This document shows positions 1 through 9,591 of a stretch of DNA of 64,000 bases, piece by piece (the stretch's first letter is position 1; every line of letters starts with the position of its first letter). The position numbers and the translations under genes are program-made. This stretch comes from Flammula alnicola (lineage: Eukaryota; Basidiomycota; Agaricomycetes; Agaricales; Strophariaceae). Location of the stretch: contig JADNRV010000067.1 of NCBI GenBank assembly GCA_015499995.1, positions 1 through 64,000 of the forward strand. The letters run 5' to 3'. The notes beneath the pieces were generated by a model. It had not been told where the DNA came from and ran no database searches. It was given only the letters and a program-made list of their open reading frames with translations.

Positions 1-2
1 AA

Positions 3-95
3 CAGGTTGACAAGGAGAAGCATTCTGTTGAACATTATGAGCTGGACCCGGATGGACACATCATTCGCCAACCTTCCTTTCAACACCAGCTCTAA
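3..95 (+). CDS. C-terminal end of an unidentified protein (partial)
   Basis: Frame 3 is open from the window edge and ends with TAA at 93-95 after about 30 residues that are charged and then polar (VDKEKHSVEHYELDPDG). The composition looks like a real protein tail rather than a shadow, but the piece is too short to assign to a family. Everything upstream lies outside the window. It could equally be the end of a transposon gene. Confidence 0.3.
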   Translation, partial: QVDKEKHSVEHYELDPDGHIIRQPSFQHQL

Positions 96-1877
96 TCTTT
101 TTGACATGAACTCCGTGTATTTTTTTGACGCGAACTCTATGTAAAAGACTATATTTGATACGTAGTATTTTCACAATTAATGTAGTCTAAATCTATTATA
201 TACTGAACATTTTAAATCCGACTGATTTCTTCTACGACATTCAAAGTATCTAAGTCCAACTAAGTGTGGTGAGGTGCAAGCGAGTGTGGGGGTGTCTGCT
301 CACTGTGGTGGGTTGAGAGAGTGTGCTCGGGCAGAGGTAGATGAACTGCGGCAGAAGTGGGGATAGAATACCGATTGAACGCAAGCAGTGCAACAGTTCT
401 GAAAGACAGTCCAAGGCCCGAAAACGACCCCAATGTATCAAGTTCGAGAGATCGCGTGTCGGTGGGCGACAACGGTGTGGTGGTGGAACGGTCCAAGGCC
501 CGCAAACGATCCCAATGTATCCATCAGGAAAAAACCTGAAGTATATGTTGTACAATGTTGTGTATGTAGCTACGGTAGCGCGGTTGACATCCCCCTAAAA
601 TATAGTGCTATGTAGCTCACCTGGACTACTATATTTGTCTATGTTCTTCTGAGTAGCGTTGCACAACTACAATGTAGCTTACAGAGGTCCATAGTACCAT
701 AGACAACGTAGACTATATATTGATCTGTATTCTAGATAGGACCTTGAAGGGCAATAGGACACATTCCGTTAGCAGCACCACACAAGATCACAGGACCACA
801 CAGGAATCAGAAAGAGAGCATAGAAAATAACATTCAGGGGAAAATTATACTAGCTATGTATAAAGAACCATCTAATCGATAAAGGAACCCCGTCTCGCTA
901 TCACTCAGTCCAGATGTCTTCGTCATATTCCTTGATAGCGGCATCAAATGCACGGCTTCAAAGAACATACACGTCACGGTATGCAGCTCCACTGAACGCA
1001 ATGTCGGTCCTGGTCCTGATAATCCATTCATCAATACAGCAATCGATCAAATGAAATGGGAAAGGTACACGACTTACCGACGCTTCGAGGCTGAAAACCC
1101 TTCCCCGGACCCCCCGCTGCCGACGTCGCAAATCCATCTCATCACCCAGTACTCAATCCTCCGCCATCCGAGTCCACAAAGGAGGTGCCCTGCATTTGAA
1201 TGAACATGAGACATTGCGACCATAAAAAATGAACAACCTTACCATTAGCCTTCAAAAAGACTAGGACCAGAGGAAAGCGATGCAGGAATGACTTACCATG
1301 CAGGCAGCAGAGGAGGGCGGAAGACAGCAGTGAGGAATGACCGGGAGGGTTGAGATGATGGAAGGAAGGAAAAGAAGAGGTGCGTTGATGACTTGAAAGT
1401 GATGGGAACGTTTTCAACCTTGTGGCACGTGAAGTTTAGGGGAGGTTCAAACAACTCCGACAACTGGTCAAAATTGAACGTTACGGCCCACGGGCAACTT
1501 CAACCGGACAGTAGATATCAGGCCCGAGAGGAAAACCTGAGGACAACCTGATATCTCCACGACATCTAGCCCACAAAGCTCAACCTGAGATCAACTACAT
1601 AGGGTCTTTTTTGATGTGTGCGACTTACATCCAAACTACCTAATGTGCCTGTAATCTTTTGGACTGACATCGGAGACAAATGGGTATGTACAAAGTCTGT
1701 AGCCTTTGTAGCGATGATAGTCTCTTTACGTCCAGACTTGAGCTATGGAGACTATTTTCGAACAACATAGCTGCATACCAGTGCAACAAGGCACAACTAT
1801 GCGGCCGCCGAGAGCTCCCGGAGTAAATAAGGCCAACAGAGATCAATATAAGCACATGCCGCGTGAAACGTAGGCTG
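96..1877. other. No gene seen; one P-module remnant
   Basis: I see no supported gene. Positions about 400-520 carry, on the minus strand, the second half of the P repeat module (compare 22930-23050, plus strand), recognisable by the GTGGTGGAACGGTCC block. The rest is AT-rich or anonymous sequence with only short random ORFs. Confidence 0.5.
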
Positions 1878-1885
1878 CCAGAGCC

Positions 1886-2828
1886 CAGGCTCCTAAAACC
1901 ACCTCTCGTATCTCGAGGACGACTTATGTGAGGGGGAGTCGATGTGAAATATGAGGGAGGGTGGCTGTGTTGATAAAGCAATAGCCAAATAAACAAGTGA
2001 AAGGGTTCTCCTCTCGATAGAGAGGCTGGCAACTTTGGGCTTCGGCTATCCCTCGGGCACCAAATAAACCTAGCCCTAGGGTTACATTTAAAGATTTTTT
2101 CGCCATCAGGTGGCCTCGCCACCGCGTCATTCGATGAGTATTGTGTTGACTATTTTGGAAATGAACCCCTTTTCTTCGAAATACTACTCCCAAGCCTTAT
2201 TCTAATGTAGAAAAAAAAGACTCCAAATCACACCTGAGGCCCACAGATTTAGGCCTGCACATATTCAAGAAGTGACATTGCTGTTTCCAGACCAAAGTTG
2301 CCCAACAGTGGCAAGGATGTTCCTGTGCACCAACAGGAGCAGATGTTGTTTTGGCCTACAGCAGTCTTTCTATTAGTAACGCAGGACTACTATTATTACG
2401 ACGAGCAATACTCCACGGAGCTCGCAGCAATGTGGTGATTTTGTAGAGGAAATACTGAGCCCGAATAGCGCAGTGGCGAGGCCACCTGATGGCGAAAAAA
2501 TCTTTAAATGTAACCCTAGGGCTAGGTTTATTTGGTGCCCGAGGGATAGCCGAAGCCCAAAGTTGCCAGCCTCTCTATCGAGAGGAGAACCCTTTCACTT
2601 GTTTATTTGGCTATTGCTTTATCAACACAGCCACCCTCCCTCATATTTCACATCGACTCCCCCTCACATAAGTCGTCCTCGAGATACGAGAGGTGGTTTT
2701 AGGAGCCACCCTTTCACTTGTTTATTTGGCTATTGCTTTATCAACACAGCCACCCTCCCTCATATTTCACATCGACTCCCCCTCACATAAGTCGTCCTCG
2801 AGATACGAGAGGTGGTTTTAGGAGCCTG
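1886..2828. mobile_element. Fold-back DNA transposon/MITE with 8-bp target duplication (hAT-like)
   Basis: The element begins CAGGCTCC and ends GGAGCCTG. It is flanked by an identical 8-bp direct repeat CCAGAGCC at 1878-1885 and 2829-2836. The left arm (1886-2122) is the near-perfect reverse complement of the right arm (2473-2828), with an unrelated 350-bp centre between them. The right arm is longer because 119 bp are tandemly duplicated. Terminal CAG and an 8-bp duplication fit the hAT superfamily by general knowledge. No transposase is encoded, so it is non-autonomous. The mirrored 'proteins' readable in both arms are consequences of the inversion. A smaller relative lies at 35453-35715. 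Confidence 0.85.
2589..2826 (+). repeat. Tandem duplication (2 x 119 bp) within the right arm of the fold-back element
   Basis: The block starting ACCCTTTCACTTGTTTATTT at 2589 recurs at 2708 with essentially the same sequence up to the AGGAGCC end. The left arm has only one copy, so the duplication arose after the inverted structure formed. Confidence 0.85.
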
Positions 2829-2885
2829 CCAGAGCCAATGATCTGCGACAAAGCTTGGCAGGTAACTACGGCCCGGACGTTTTTT

Positions 2886-3110
2886 CCTGATGTCAGTACT
2901 AGAGAGATCGTTTGTCGGTGGGCGACAGCGGTGGGTGGCTGTAAAAGATGAAAACGGTAAGTAATGAAAAATCAACAAGAAGAAATCTTCGCCGACGCCA
3001 AATGACGGGACAAAAAGGACTTACGGGGTGGGTGTAACGGTGGGTGGGGACTTGGAGGAGAAAGGTCAGTCGATTCAAAGGCCTACATAGTTGTTGTTTG
3101 TGCAAGATGG
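2886..3110 (-). repeat. P module (exon-intron-exon-like repeat), minus orientation
   Basis: This is the reverse complement of 22740-22945, and is also similar to 15570-15765. On its coding-like strand it carries a possible 5' splice site (CCCC then GTAAGTCC) and a 3' site (TTTTACAG), so it probably derives from a spliced gene of unknown identity. It is directly followed by the B module. Confidence 0.65.
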
Positions 3111-3310
3111 TTGAGCCAAACAGCGGGCAATCTTCGTCGCTTTCTTTCTCCGACGCCGAGTCCCTCAGGCCTCAAGGCCTCAACGTTCAACGTTCAACCA
3201 CGATCGCCCTCTGGATTGCTCCGAGGACTATGAAGTGGATTTTTGTTGTCTATTTGCGAGCGAAGCGAGCATCCCTTCTCTGAGGGTGAATGGAACGGCT
3301 CGAAGAGCAC
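3105..3310 (+). repeat. B module (GAGCCAAACAGCGGG repeat)
   Basis: The sequence starting at GAGCCAAACAGCGGG and running through GCGAGCGAAGCGAGCATCCC recurs at 17020-17200, at 53137-53350, and in part in reverse at 22496-22570 and 22690-22750. No protein family is recognised in it. Confidence 0.65.
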
Positions 3311-3589
3311 TTTCCTGCTAAGTAGATTTGATACTGCATCAAAAGTGGCTGATATAGTGAATTTCCCTACATTTCACATCTTGCGAGCATTGTGTTTCCG
3401 CAATGTCGGCGCGAGCGCGCTTCTTTCGCGTGTTAGGGTTGCTTCGACTCTGTCGCTGCTCCCTTTCTCTCATCGTCGAGGCTCATGTTATCTTTACAGC
3501 CTTCGGGATCTTTGGTCAAGTTCATACCATCATCATACACATCCTTTGGGGTCATAGGCTGACGATGTTATCATCAGATTGCCCACGCA

Positions 3590-4190
3590 CCTCCTGGTAC
3601 CGAAGCGTGTACCATGGATATCGCGAAATTCCACCGCACTTGCCTTGTACATTCTTCACACAAGCCATGGCTGAATCGTTCAGGGTCTCGAAGCGCCTCA
3701 AGTTCCTGGGTCGTGTTCACCAGTTTCTCGACCGATTCTCGGGCCACCCATGCCAGCTTTTGGACTTCCAAAAAATCCATGGCTCGTTGTGCCATGTTGC
3801 ATTCGTTTACATAGACAGTCGTTCTGAATTTCGCCTTGAAATTCCCTTTCGACAGGGAGCACTCTGTTCTCTTTCTGCCGAAATCGGTCATCACCGATCT
3901 CAAGTGGCGAGTGGCTACTCTTTCAAAGGTGGATGTGTTTCGTCAATTATACTCTCGAGGCAACACTCAAGACCTCCACCTATACGCTGACGCCTCCACC
4001 TCTTGGGGCATCGGCATCGTGATTGATGACGAATGGGCCGCCTTTCGTCTAGTGTCATCCTGTAAGATCGCTGGCAGAGACATTTGCTGGCTCGAGACAG
4101 TGGCTATTGAGCTCCTTGTATATTTCCTCGAGGCGCGCGGCTTTCATGACATCAGCCTCCTCATTCGTCTCTTCTCTACCTCGATTCTCG
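3590..4190 (+). pseudogene. DIRS-type retroelement: RT / RNase H remains
   Basis: Three overlapping plus-strand frames together resemble the pol protein of agaricomycete tyrosine-recombinase retroelements. One frame reads MDIAKFHRTC..HSSHKPWL (palm region of the RT), a second reads LLDFQKIHGSLCHVAFVY, and a third reads LHLYADASTSWGIGIV followed by GRDICWLETVAIELLVYFLE (RNase H, with its first catalytic Asp in YADAS). Frame changes and the absence of the RT YxDD box show it is dead and incomplete. The element type is inferred from family knowledge; no tyrosine recombinase is present at this copy. Confidence 0.7.
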
Positions 4191-4505
4191 GAGCTCATAA
4201 GCAGGTAAGCATTCTCCTCCACTCATGCAGCTCGTCTGCCTTTCCGACAATCTTTCGACTCACGCCAGGGACGGGGTTGTCGTTCTTGCTCAAACATGTG
4301 GCTGACATGCTTTTCTCTGTAGATCGATGGACCACCGCCCTCTCGAACGCTCTGTAAGTGATATCCTTATCTCTAAAAAAAATTCTTCTTTGCTTAGCTT
4401 TTCTCTTAGACGAGGTCCGGAAGGACCTTCTCTCCTTACGAGCCTATTGTGTGCAATGTTGAATTCGACGTTCTCTTGCAGTCGTCGACAGCAGAGCAAT
4501 CTGCA
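4190..4505 (+). repeat. S module: 5' fragment of the TET/JBP-type gene
   Basis: From TCGATTCTCGGAGC through TCGTCGACAGCAGAGCA this segment matches the 5' part of the minus-strand TET/JBP gene at 45816-47440. It includes intron-like boundaries (TTTTCTCTGTAG, CTCTGTAAGTGATA, TTCTCTTGCAG). Other copies are at 23876-24200 and 53350-53655 (plus), and at 7370-7582 with 9442-9530 (minus). At this locus it is cut off shortly after the STAEQS codons and joined to T units. Confidence 0.75.
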
Positions 4506-5264
4506 CTCCATCTTCTAGTAAGATTACTGGTGTTCGTGACGGGATAGCCCTTTGCAGCGCCTTGAGCTGGGAGAGGTTGGCGTTCATCTACCTGTGTTGT
4601 CAATTGCGTCCCTCCCTCCATCTTCTAGCAGGGTCACTGGCGTTTGTGACGGGATAGCCCTTTGCAGCGTCTTGAGTCCGATTCGGCTAGGAGAGGTTGT
4701 CGTTTATCCACCTATACTATCAATCGTGTAACCCCGTTATTCAGCCCAGCTCCCAACTAGCTCAAGAACTCGTCGCCTGCCAACTACTATGCAACCTGCA
4801 ACACGACGTTCAATCATCTGGATTGATTCGACGAGCTCGTTATGTGGAAAACTATACCCAAGGACCTTCTTGTATTCCTTTGCCGTGGTTTTCGAGGCGA
4901 ACCTCAAGCTCAAGCTCGCTGACTATAAGAACCACGTCGCCTCAGCATTCCATATCTGACACCACTTACGGTGTCGCTACAAAGCACTCCGAAACCCTTG
5001 TAATGGAAGCTCTCGATTTCAGGCGGTCGGGGCTTCGATTTGGTCTTCGGAACTTGGAGACCTTGAAATTGTCAAACCAGGAAGCGTTGATTCGCACTAC
5101 GCATCCCTCTCCTTTGAAACGGCCGGGTTGGGTGCCGTTATCGCTATGATCTCTCTTGCGAGAGTATCGCCGCCTGTACAAGCAGACGATGACTGATATG
5201 CTGGATATTACTATCGCTTTGAACCATTTAGACTTGTAATTTTTGTCGGTAGTTGTACATAGTG
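4505..5264 (+). mobile_element. Internally deleted derivative of the Tnp2/CACTA-like element
   Basis: Positions 4505-4976 match the 5' region of the element at 9592-10085: two T tandem units, then the block with ATCTGGATTGATTCGACGAG. Positions 4977-5264 match 14447-14741, the last codons of the transposase plus the 3' flank. The 5' and 3' parts meet at ACGGTGTCGCTACAAA, so roughly 4.4 kb of interior, nearly all of the transposase, is missing. A short shared GTCGCT lies near both sides of the junction. It ends with TACATAGTG, which read on the other strand begins CACTA. Confidence 0.8.
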
Positions 5265-5479
5265 CGCTTGTTCCTAGCCGTATGTACTATACGGTGCGTT
5301 CCTTACCCTGTCAATTTCTCCGTTCTTATTAATAAGTCGTTTTATTCTTAATAGTGCCCTTGCCCCCACGAACGCTCTTATCCCGGCTCAAATATGTTGT
5401 TTTGTCCATCTCTGCATATCACCATTCCTCGTTTTTTCCCCTTCTGATTCTTGTTTTCTGATGCTAATTGTCACACCTC

Positions 5480-6870
5480 ATATCATCTCTTAGTGGCCCC
5501 CACCACAACCACCACATCTGCGCTCTACTTCTGCTCTCCACAATTCCACTTCTGCCTCTAATGTCACGAGAAGCACTCCTGGTACTTCCGTATCTTCCAA
5601 TGTCAGTGCGACCGTCCAGAGCGGAAGTATGGATATCCCGGTCAAAACTCGAAACTCGACATCCAGTTTGCACAAAGCGGTTTTGGACCGTTTGGAGGTA
5701 CAGAAAGCGATGAGCTAGATGAGCGGGAGGAGTATGCAAGGTTCATGCATGTTCATGATCTATATCACCCTACTACTGTGCGTTCCCGTTGGTTAAGCGC
5801 CTCTACCAACCAAGCGCTTCGGTTCTTTCGGCGACGGTGGAACATTATCCTTCTCGATAGTGAAGGTTGCGGGCATTCGGTCTGGCAATGCAAGGCATGC
5901 TCGCTCATATCGCTTGTATGGAACGTCGTAAGCTAGCTCAAGAGCACTTCAAGTGGCAGCAAATTTGCGGGTTTAACATATTGTATTCTACCGCCACTGG
6001 TAACTTGAGTGTCGCTGCGTGTCACGTGTGCCGCTGAAGGAGTCCCTCATCAGATGCTTATCGCGTGCCAGTGCTCATCGACACGCTTGTCCCAGTCGAC
6101 ACGATGAGCGAGGCGATGACTGTTTCTCGACCTGTTTCTTTGGCAAACATAAAAGGCGAGGTGGAAGTGGCGATGGCGACAGAGAAACGAAATTTGGAAT
6201 GAGACTAAGCAGCCCACCGACTGAAACGAAAACAAGATAGAGTTTTGCGGCAGGCATCCGCTCATCTGCGGACTTTTACTAGGGGTTCACAGATCCTGGC
6301 AGAAAGAATTTTCAAGCTAAGATCAAAAATGACATCACCCAATGCTTCCTCTGAATCCGTTGTCAACCTCTCTCATCACAAGGCTACTGTCCCTGACAAG
6401 GTGCACTTGTGAGCACAAAGACCATCTCACGACATCGCGATGCCGCAATGCCCAACAGAATAAGAATTATTTGACGAGTGGACGGTCTCGAGAGAAGATC
6501 ACTTTGGAACGGAAAGTGGAGAAGGAGAGGAACTAGATGAAACTAGTGGTAGGTATGTAGAAGAAGGAGAGGCACGACCAGAAGGAGAGGCACGACCAGC
6601 AAAGCGTCGCCGCATTCAGGAACCACAGACAGTATGTTTAGCGAGTTCCAGCATATTCGTAGATAAATCTGTTTTATTGATATTGAAATTGTCATCAACG
6701 AGCCTCATAATACTTTGGATGATCCTCAGGGAAACAATAGCTCACATTCAATGACAGGTAATCTGGATAACGATCAAAATCTTGACTTGGAACAGGATGT
6801 TGATGCAAGACTAGGAGAGGATCAACATGATGTAGGTGTCGACGTCGCAATTTTCCATGAATAACACACT
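5480..6870 (+). other. Decayed coding DNA of unknown identity
   Basis: Short plus-strand stretches have protein-like composition in shifting frames: GYPGQNSKLDIQFAQSGFG near 5625-5700, QDRVLRQASAHLRTFTRGSQ near 6240-6300, and an acidic stretch then KRRRIQEPQ near 6480-6630. Stops and frame changes separate them. I do not recognise the family. It abuts the truncated TET/JBP copy and may belong to the same original element. Confidence 0.35.
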
Positions 6871-7590
6871 AGAGAAACTAAATGACTATATAGAATGCAC
6901 TAGAACACCAATGATCCGCTGATTCTTATCCACAATTGGCCTGACGGTGCTGTAGAGGTGTCAGAAGGAGAATTGAATTATATGTATGTTACGCACTGTC
7001 CGTCCCAGCCAATGAACTGAAACCCTCGATCACGGAGCTGCTCGACCGTGTAATTCACCTTGCACACATCAAGATCACTGCACTTTGCACAGTAAGCGCC
7101 AGAGGCGGCAGGCGCATCCGCAAAGTCAAAAGTAGTCGAAATGGGCACGGCGTTCTTGACGATGCTTGTTTTCACTTCTGCGCAAGCATTTCGCGGAGCA
7201 TGAGAGCCCGAAAGCGGCTGGCCATCCCTCTTGATGTCTGAAGTAGAGGCAGAGGTAGAGCTGGACGCAATCTGCACAGGCAAAGGTGTGACAGTAGGCA
7301 AGGGGTTGGCTTCAATGGGAGGAGATGGGCAGGTGGTAGGCTGTTCTTGGTCAAGAGAATCCAAGAGTGCAGACTGCTCTGCTGTCGACGACTGCAAGAG
7401 AACGTCGAATTCAACATTGTACACGATAGGCTCGTGAGGAGAGAAAAGCTAAGCAAAGAAGAATATTTTTCAGAGATAAGTGTATCACTTACAGAGCGTT
7501 CGAGAGGGCGACGGTCCATCGATCTACTGGAGAGAAAAGCATATCAGCCACATGTTTGAGCAAGAACGACAATCCCGTCCCTGGCACGAG

Positions 7591-9433
7591 GAGTTCTTAT
7601 GTGTCCCCCACGGATTCCTAGTGGAATCCGGCGGAATCCACGTGGATTCCGGGTCATTCCGGTGGAATGGGTTTGGCACAGGGACCAGCCAAAATACCGG
7701 ATGTCAGTCCGGTGGAATGGGTACCGGATTGGCCCGGAATCCGGTATGGGCACCGGAATTTGCCGGAACGGAACGGAAAATGGAACGGAAAATGGAATCC
7801 GGTCACCTGTGCAGTGATTTCTTATATATTTATTGTTTAATCAATGTATTAAGTAATTAATTAATGATTTCTTATTAATTACACGAATTGATGGATTCCG
7901 AACAGCCCGAACAGCGCACGTGATGTCGGCAAACCGGCAATCCGTTGCCGCGTGATGGTGACGCGGCTCCAACGTTGCCACGTCACCACCTTTCTTCCCT
8001 CCCACCACCATCCCCACCGTTCGCGCCATCCCTCCCCGCGGACCACCCGCTGCTCGATGACCACGACGAACGCACAGCCATGGCGGCGACCACGACGGCG
8101 ACGACCACGACGAGCACAGCGCGCAACGACGACGCCGGGGATGCGCGAAACCGAGCCAAGAGGGCGACACGACGCCGCGGGGGGGGGTGTTGGATACAAA
8201 GGGGGGACCCAGGAGTGGGAGGCCCACACGGTACGTCGTAAACGACGACCCCGCGATGACCGCTCACCCCCACCACGTCCCTTGCAGGTGCACAGTGCCG
8301 CGGGCACTGCAACCGACGCCGACACCAGCGTCGCACGCGGCGTACCACAACCACAACCGCCACGCGATGGCAACGACAGCGGGAGCACGACCTCGTGCTC
8401 CCGTGTCGTTCTGAATCGTGTGGGCGGTCGCGACGACGACGATGCGACGACGGACACACCGACGACGGGACCACCGACGCGACGACACCGCGACGACGGA
8501 AACGACGACGACGACGCGGCGACGATACGACCACGGAACGCCCAACGACGCGACCACGGAGGCGACCCCGCCGCGACAACCGCGGGACGACGACGGACGC
8601 GACGACGACGCGACGACGGAAGCGCCCACAAGACGGCGGCGGAAGCGACTCCGCGAACACGGAAGGGCCGTCGGAGGCACCGACGACGCGACGACGCAGA
8701 CACCGACGACACGACCGCGGACGCGACCCCGCTGCTACGACGGATGCGACGACGACGCCGCGACCCCGACCCCGCAGGTGCAACAACCGACGCCGCGACG
8801 ACGAGGACGCGACGACGGATGCGACGACGGAGGTGGGGACGGACGCGACGACGAGGCAACGACGGAGGTGGGGATGGACGCGACGACGGAGGTGACGACC
8901 CGACGGCGGCCCCGTAGATAACCCCGTAGACGCACGAGTGCGGCGAGGGCTGTCGACGGCGGCACCGCCGTGTTGCCAACGCCGCCGCGGGATGGCTGGC
9001 CCAACGCCGCAAAGGTTGAGGCTGAGGCAGTGCGCGAAGGTGCCTGATACGTCGAAAACGAGTGGCAGGCCATTCCTGCTGCTCGTTTTCTTGCGTTTTC
9101 ACCCCCTAACCACACTGCCCTTGTCCCACCCCCATCCTCCTGCTTTTTTTTTCGGTAGTATACTATATAAATACTATGTAATTAATAGTTTTAATCCATA
9201 TATTTGATTTTCTCATAGTACATTGCTCTATAAGTGTTCAATTTATCTCAATTTATCTCTGGAGTCCACCGGAATTCCCTCTGATTCCACAGGAATTTCA
9301 TCATTCCATGTGGATTCCATGTGGATTCCCTTCATTCCACGTGGATTCCATAACCATTCCACATGGATTCCCTCCATTCCACGTGGATTCCCTCCCATTC
9401 CACGTGGAATCAGTGGGGGAGTGAAAAGTACTC
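7591..9433. mobile_element. Non-autonomous DNA transposon, 1843 bp, with TIRs and 8-bp TSD
   Basis: An 8-bp direct repeat GGCACGAG flanks it exactly (7583-7590 and 9434-9441). The first 28 bases (GAGTTCTTATGTGTCCCCCA...) match the reverse complement of the last 28 (GAGTACTTTTCACTCCCCCA...) at 22 positions. The unoccupied version of the site is visible in related S modules, for example CCTGGCATGAGTTGAAAG on the reverse strand near 53395. Both subterminal regions (7606-7760 and 9255-9415) are filled with CCACGTGGATTCC-type repeats. The core is a CGA-rich low-complexity tract. There is no transposase. The superfamily is undetermined; an 8-bp TSD fits hAT or P. Confidence 0.9.
7945..8920. repeat. 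CGA/ACG-rich low-complexity tract inside the transposon
   Basis: About 1 kb is dominated by CGACGA/ACGACG triplets with interspersed GGCGG and CCGCG. All six frames stay open over long distances, which explains the long basic, Thr- and Arg-rich ORFs here. Nothing suggests that any is a gene. Confidence 0.85.
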
Positions 9434-9591
9434 GGCACGAGTTGAAAGATTATCGGAAAGGCAGACGAGCTGCATGAGTGGAGGAGAATGCTTACCTGAG
9501 CTCCGAGAATCGAGGTTAGAGAGAAGGACTGACTCAACTCGCTGTGACGCTTTTAGTGTGACTGACAACATCGTCCGATTCCACTACTACC

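Larger units (their letters stand above)
6895..9530 (-). pseudogene. Truncated TET/JBP-type gene copy, split by a transposon
   Basis: On the minus strand, 7424 down to 6978 encodes the N-terminal exon of the same protein as 45816-47440 (NVEFDVLLQSSTAEQSALLD, then KVNYTVEQLRDRGFQFIGWD). Intron sequence and the start of the next exon follow to about 6895. The dioxygenase exons are missing. The basic KRRRKEE stretch seen at 46970 is deleted here. The 5' S-module part is interrupted between 7590 and 9434 by the 1843-bp element and resumes at 9442-9530. Non-functional. Confidence 0.8.

Noticed and set aside
1640..2790. Two identical 'proteins' starting MARPPDGEKIFKCNPRARFI on opposite strands
   Set aside because: They are the two inverted arms of one fold-back element; neither has a credible gene structure.
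7879..9102. A 407-codon minus-strand ORF and several other long ORFs in the CGA-rich tract
   Set aside because: All six frames are open because of the triplet composition. The products are low-complexity Arg/Ser/Thr/Val strings inside a transposon, with no domain.
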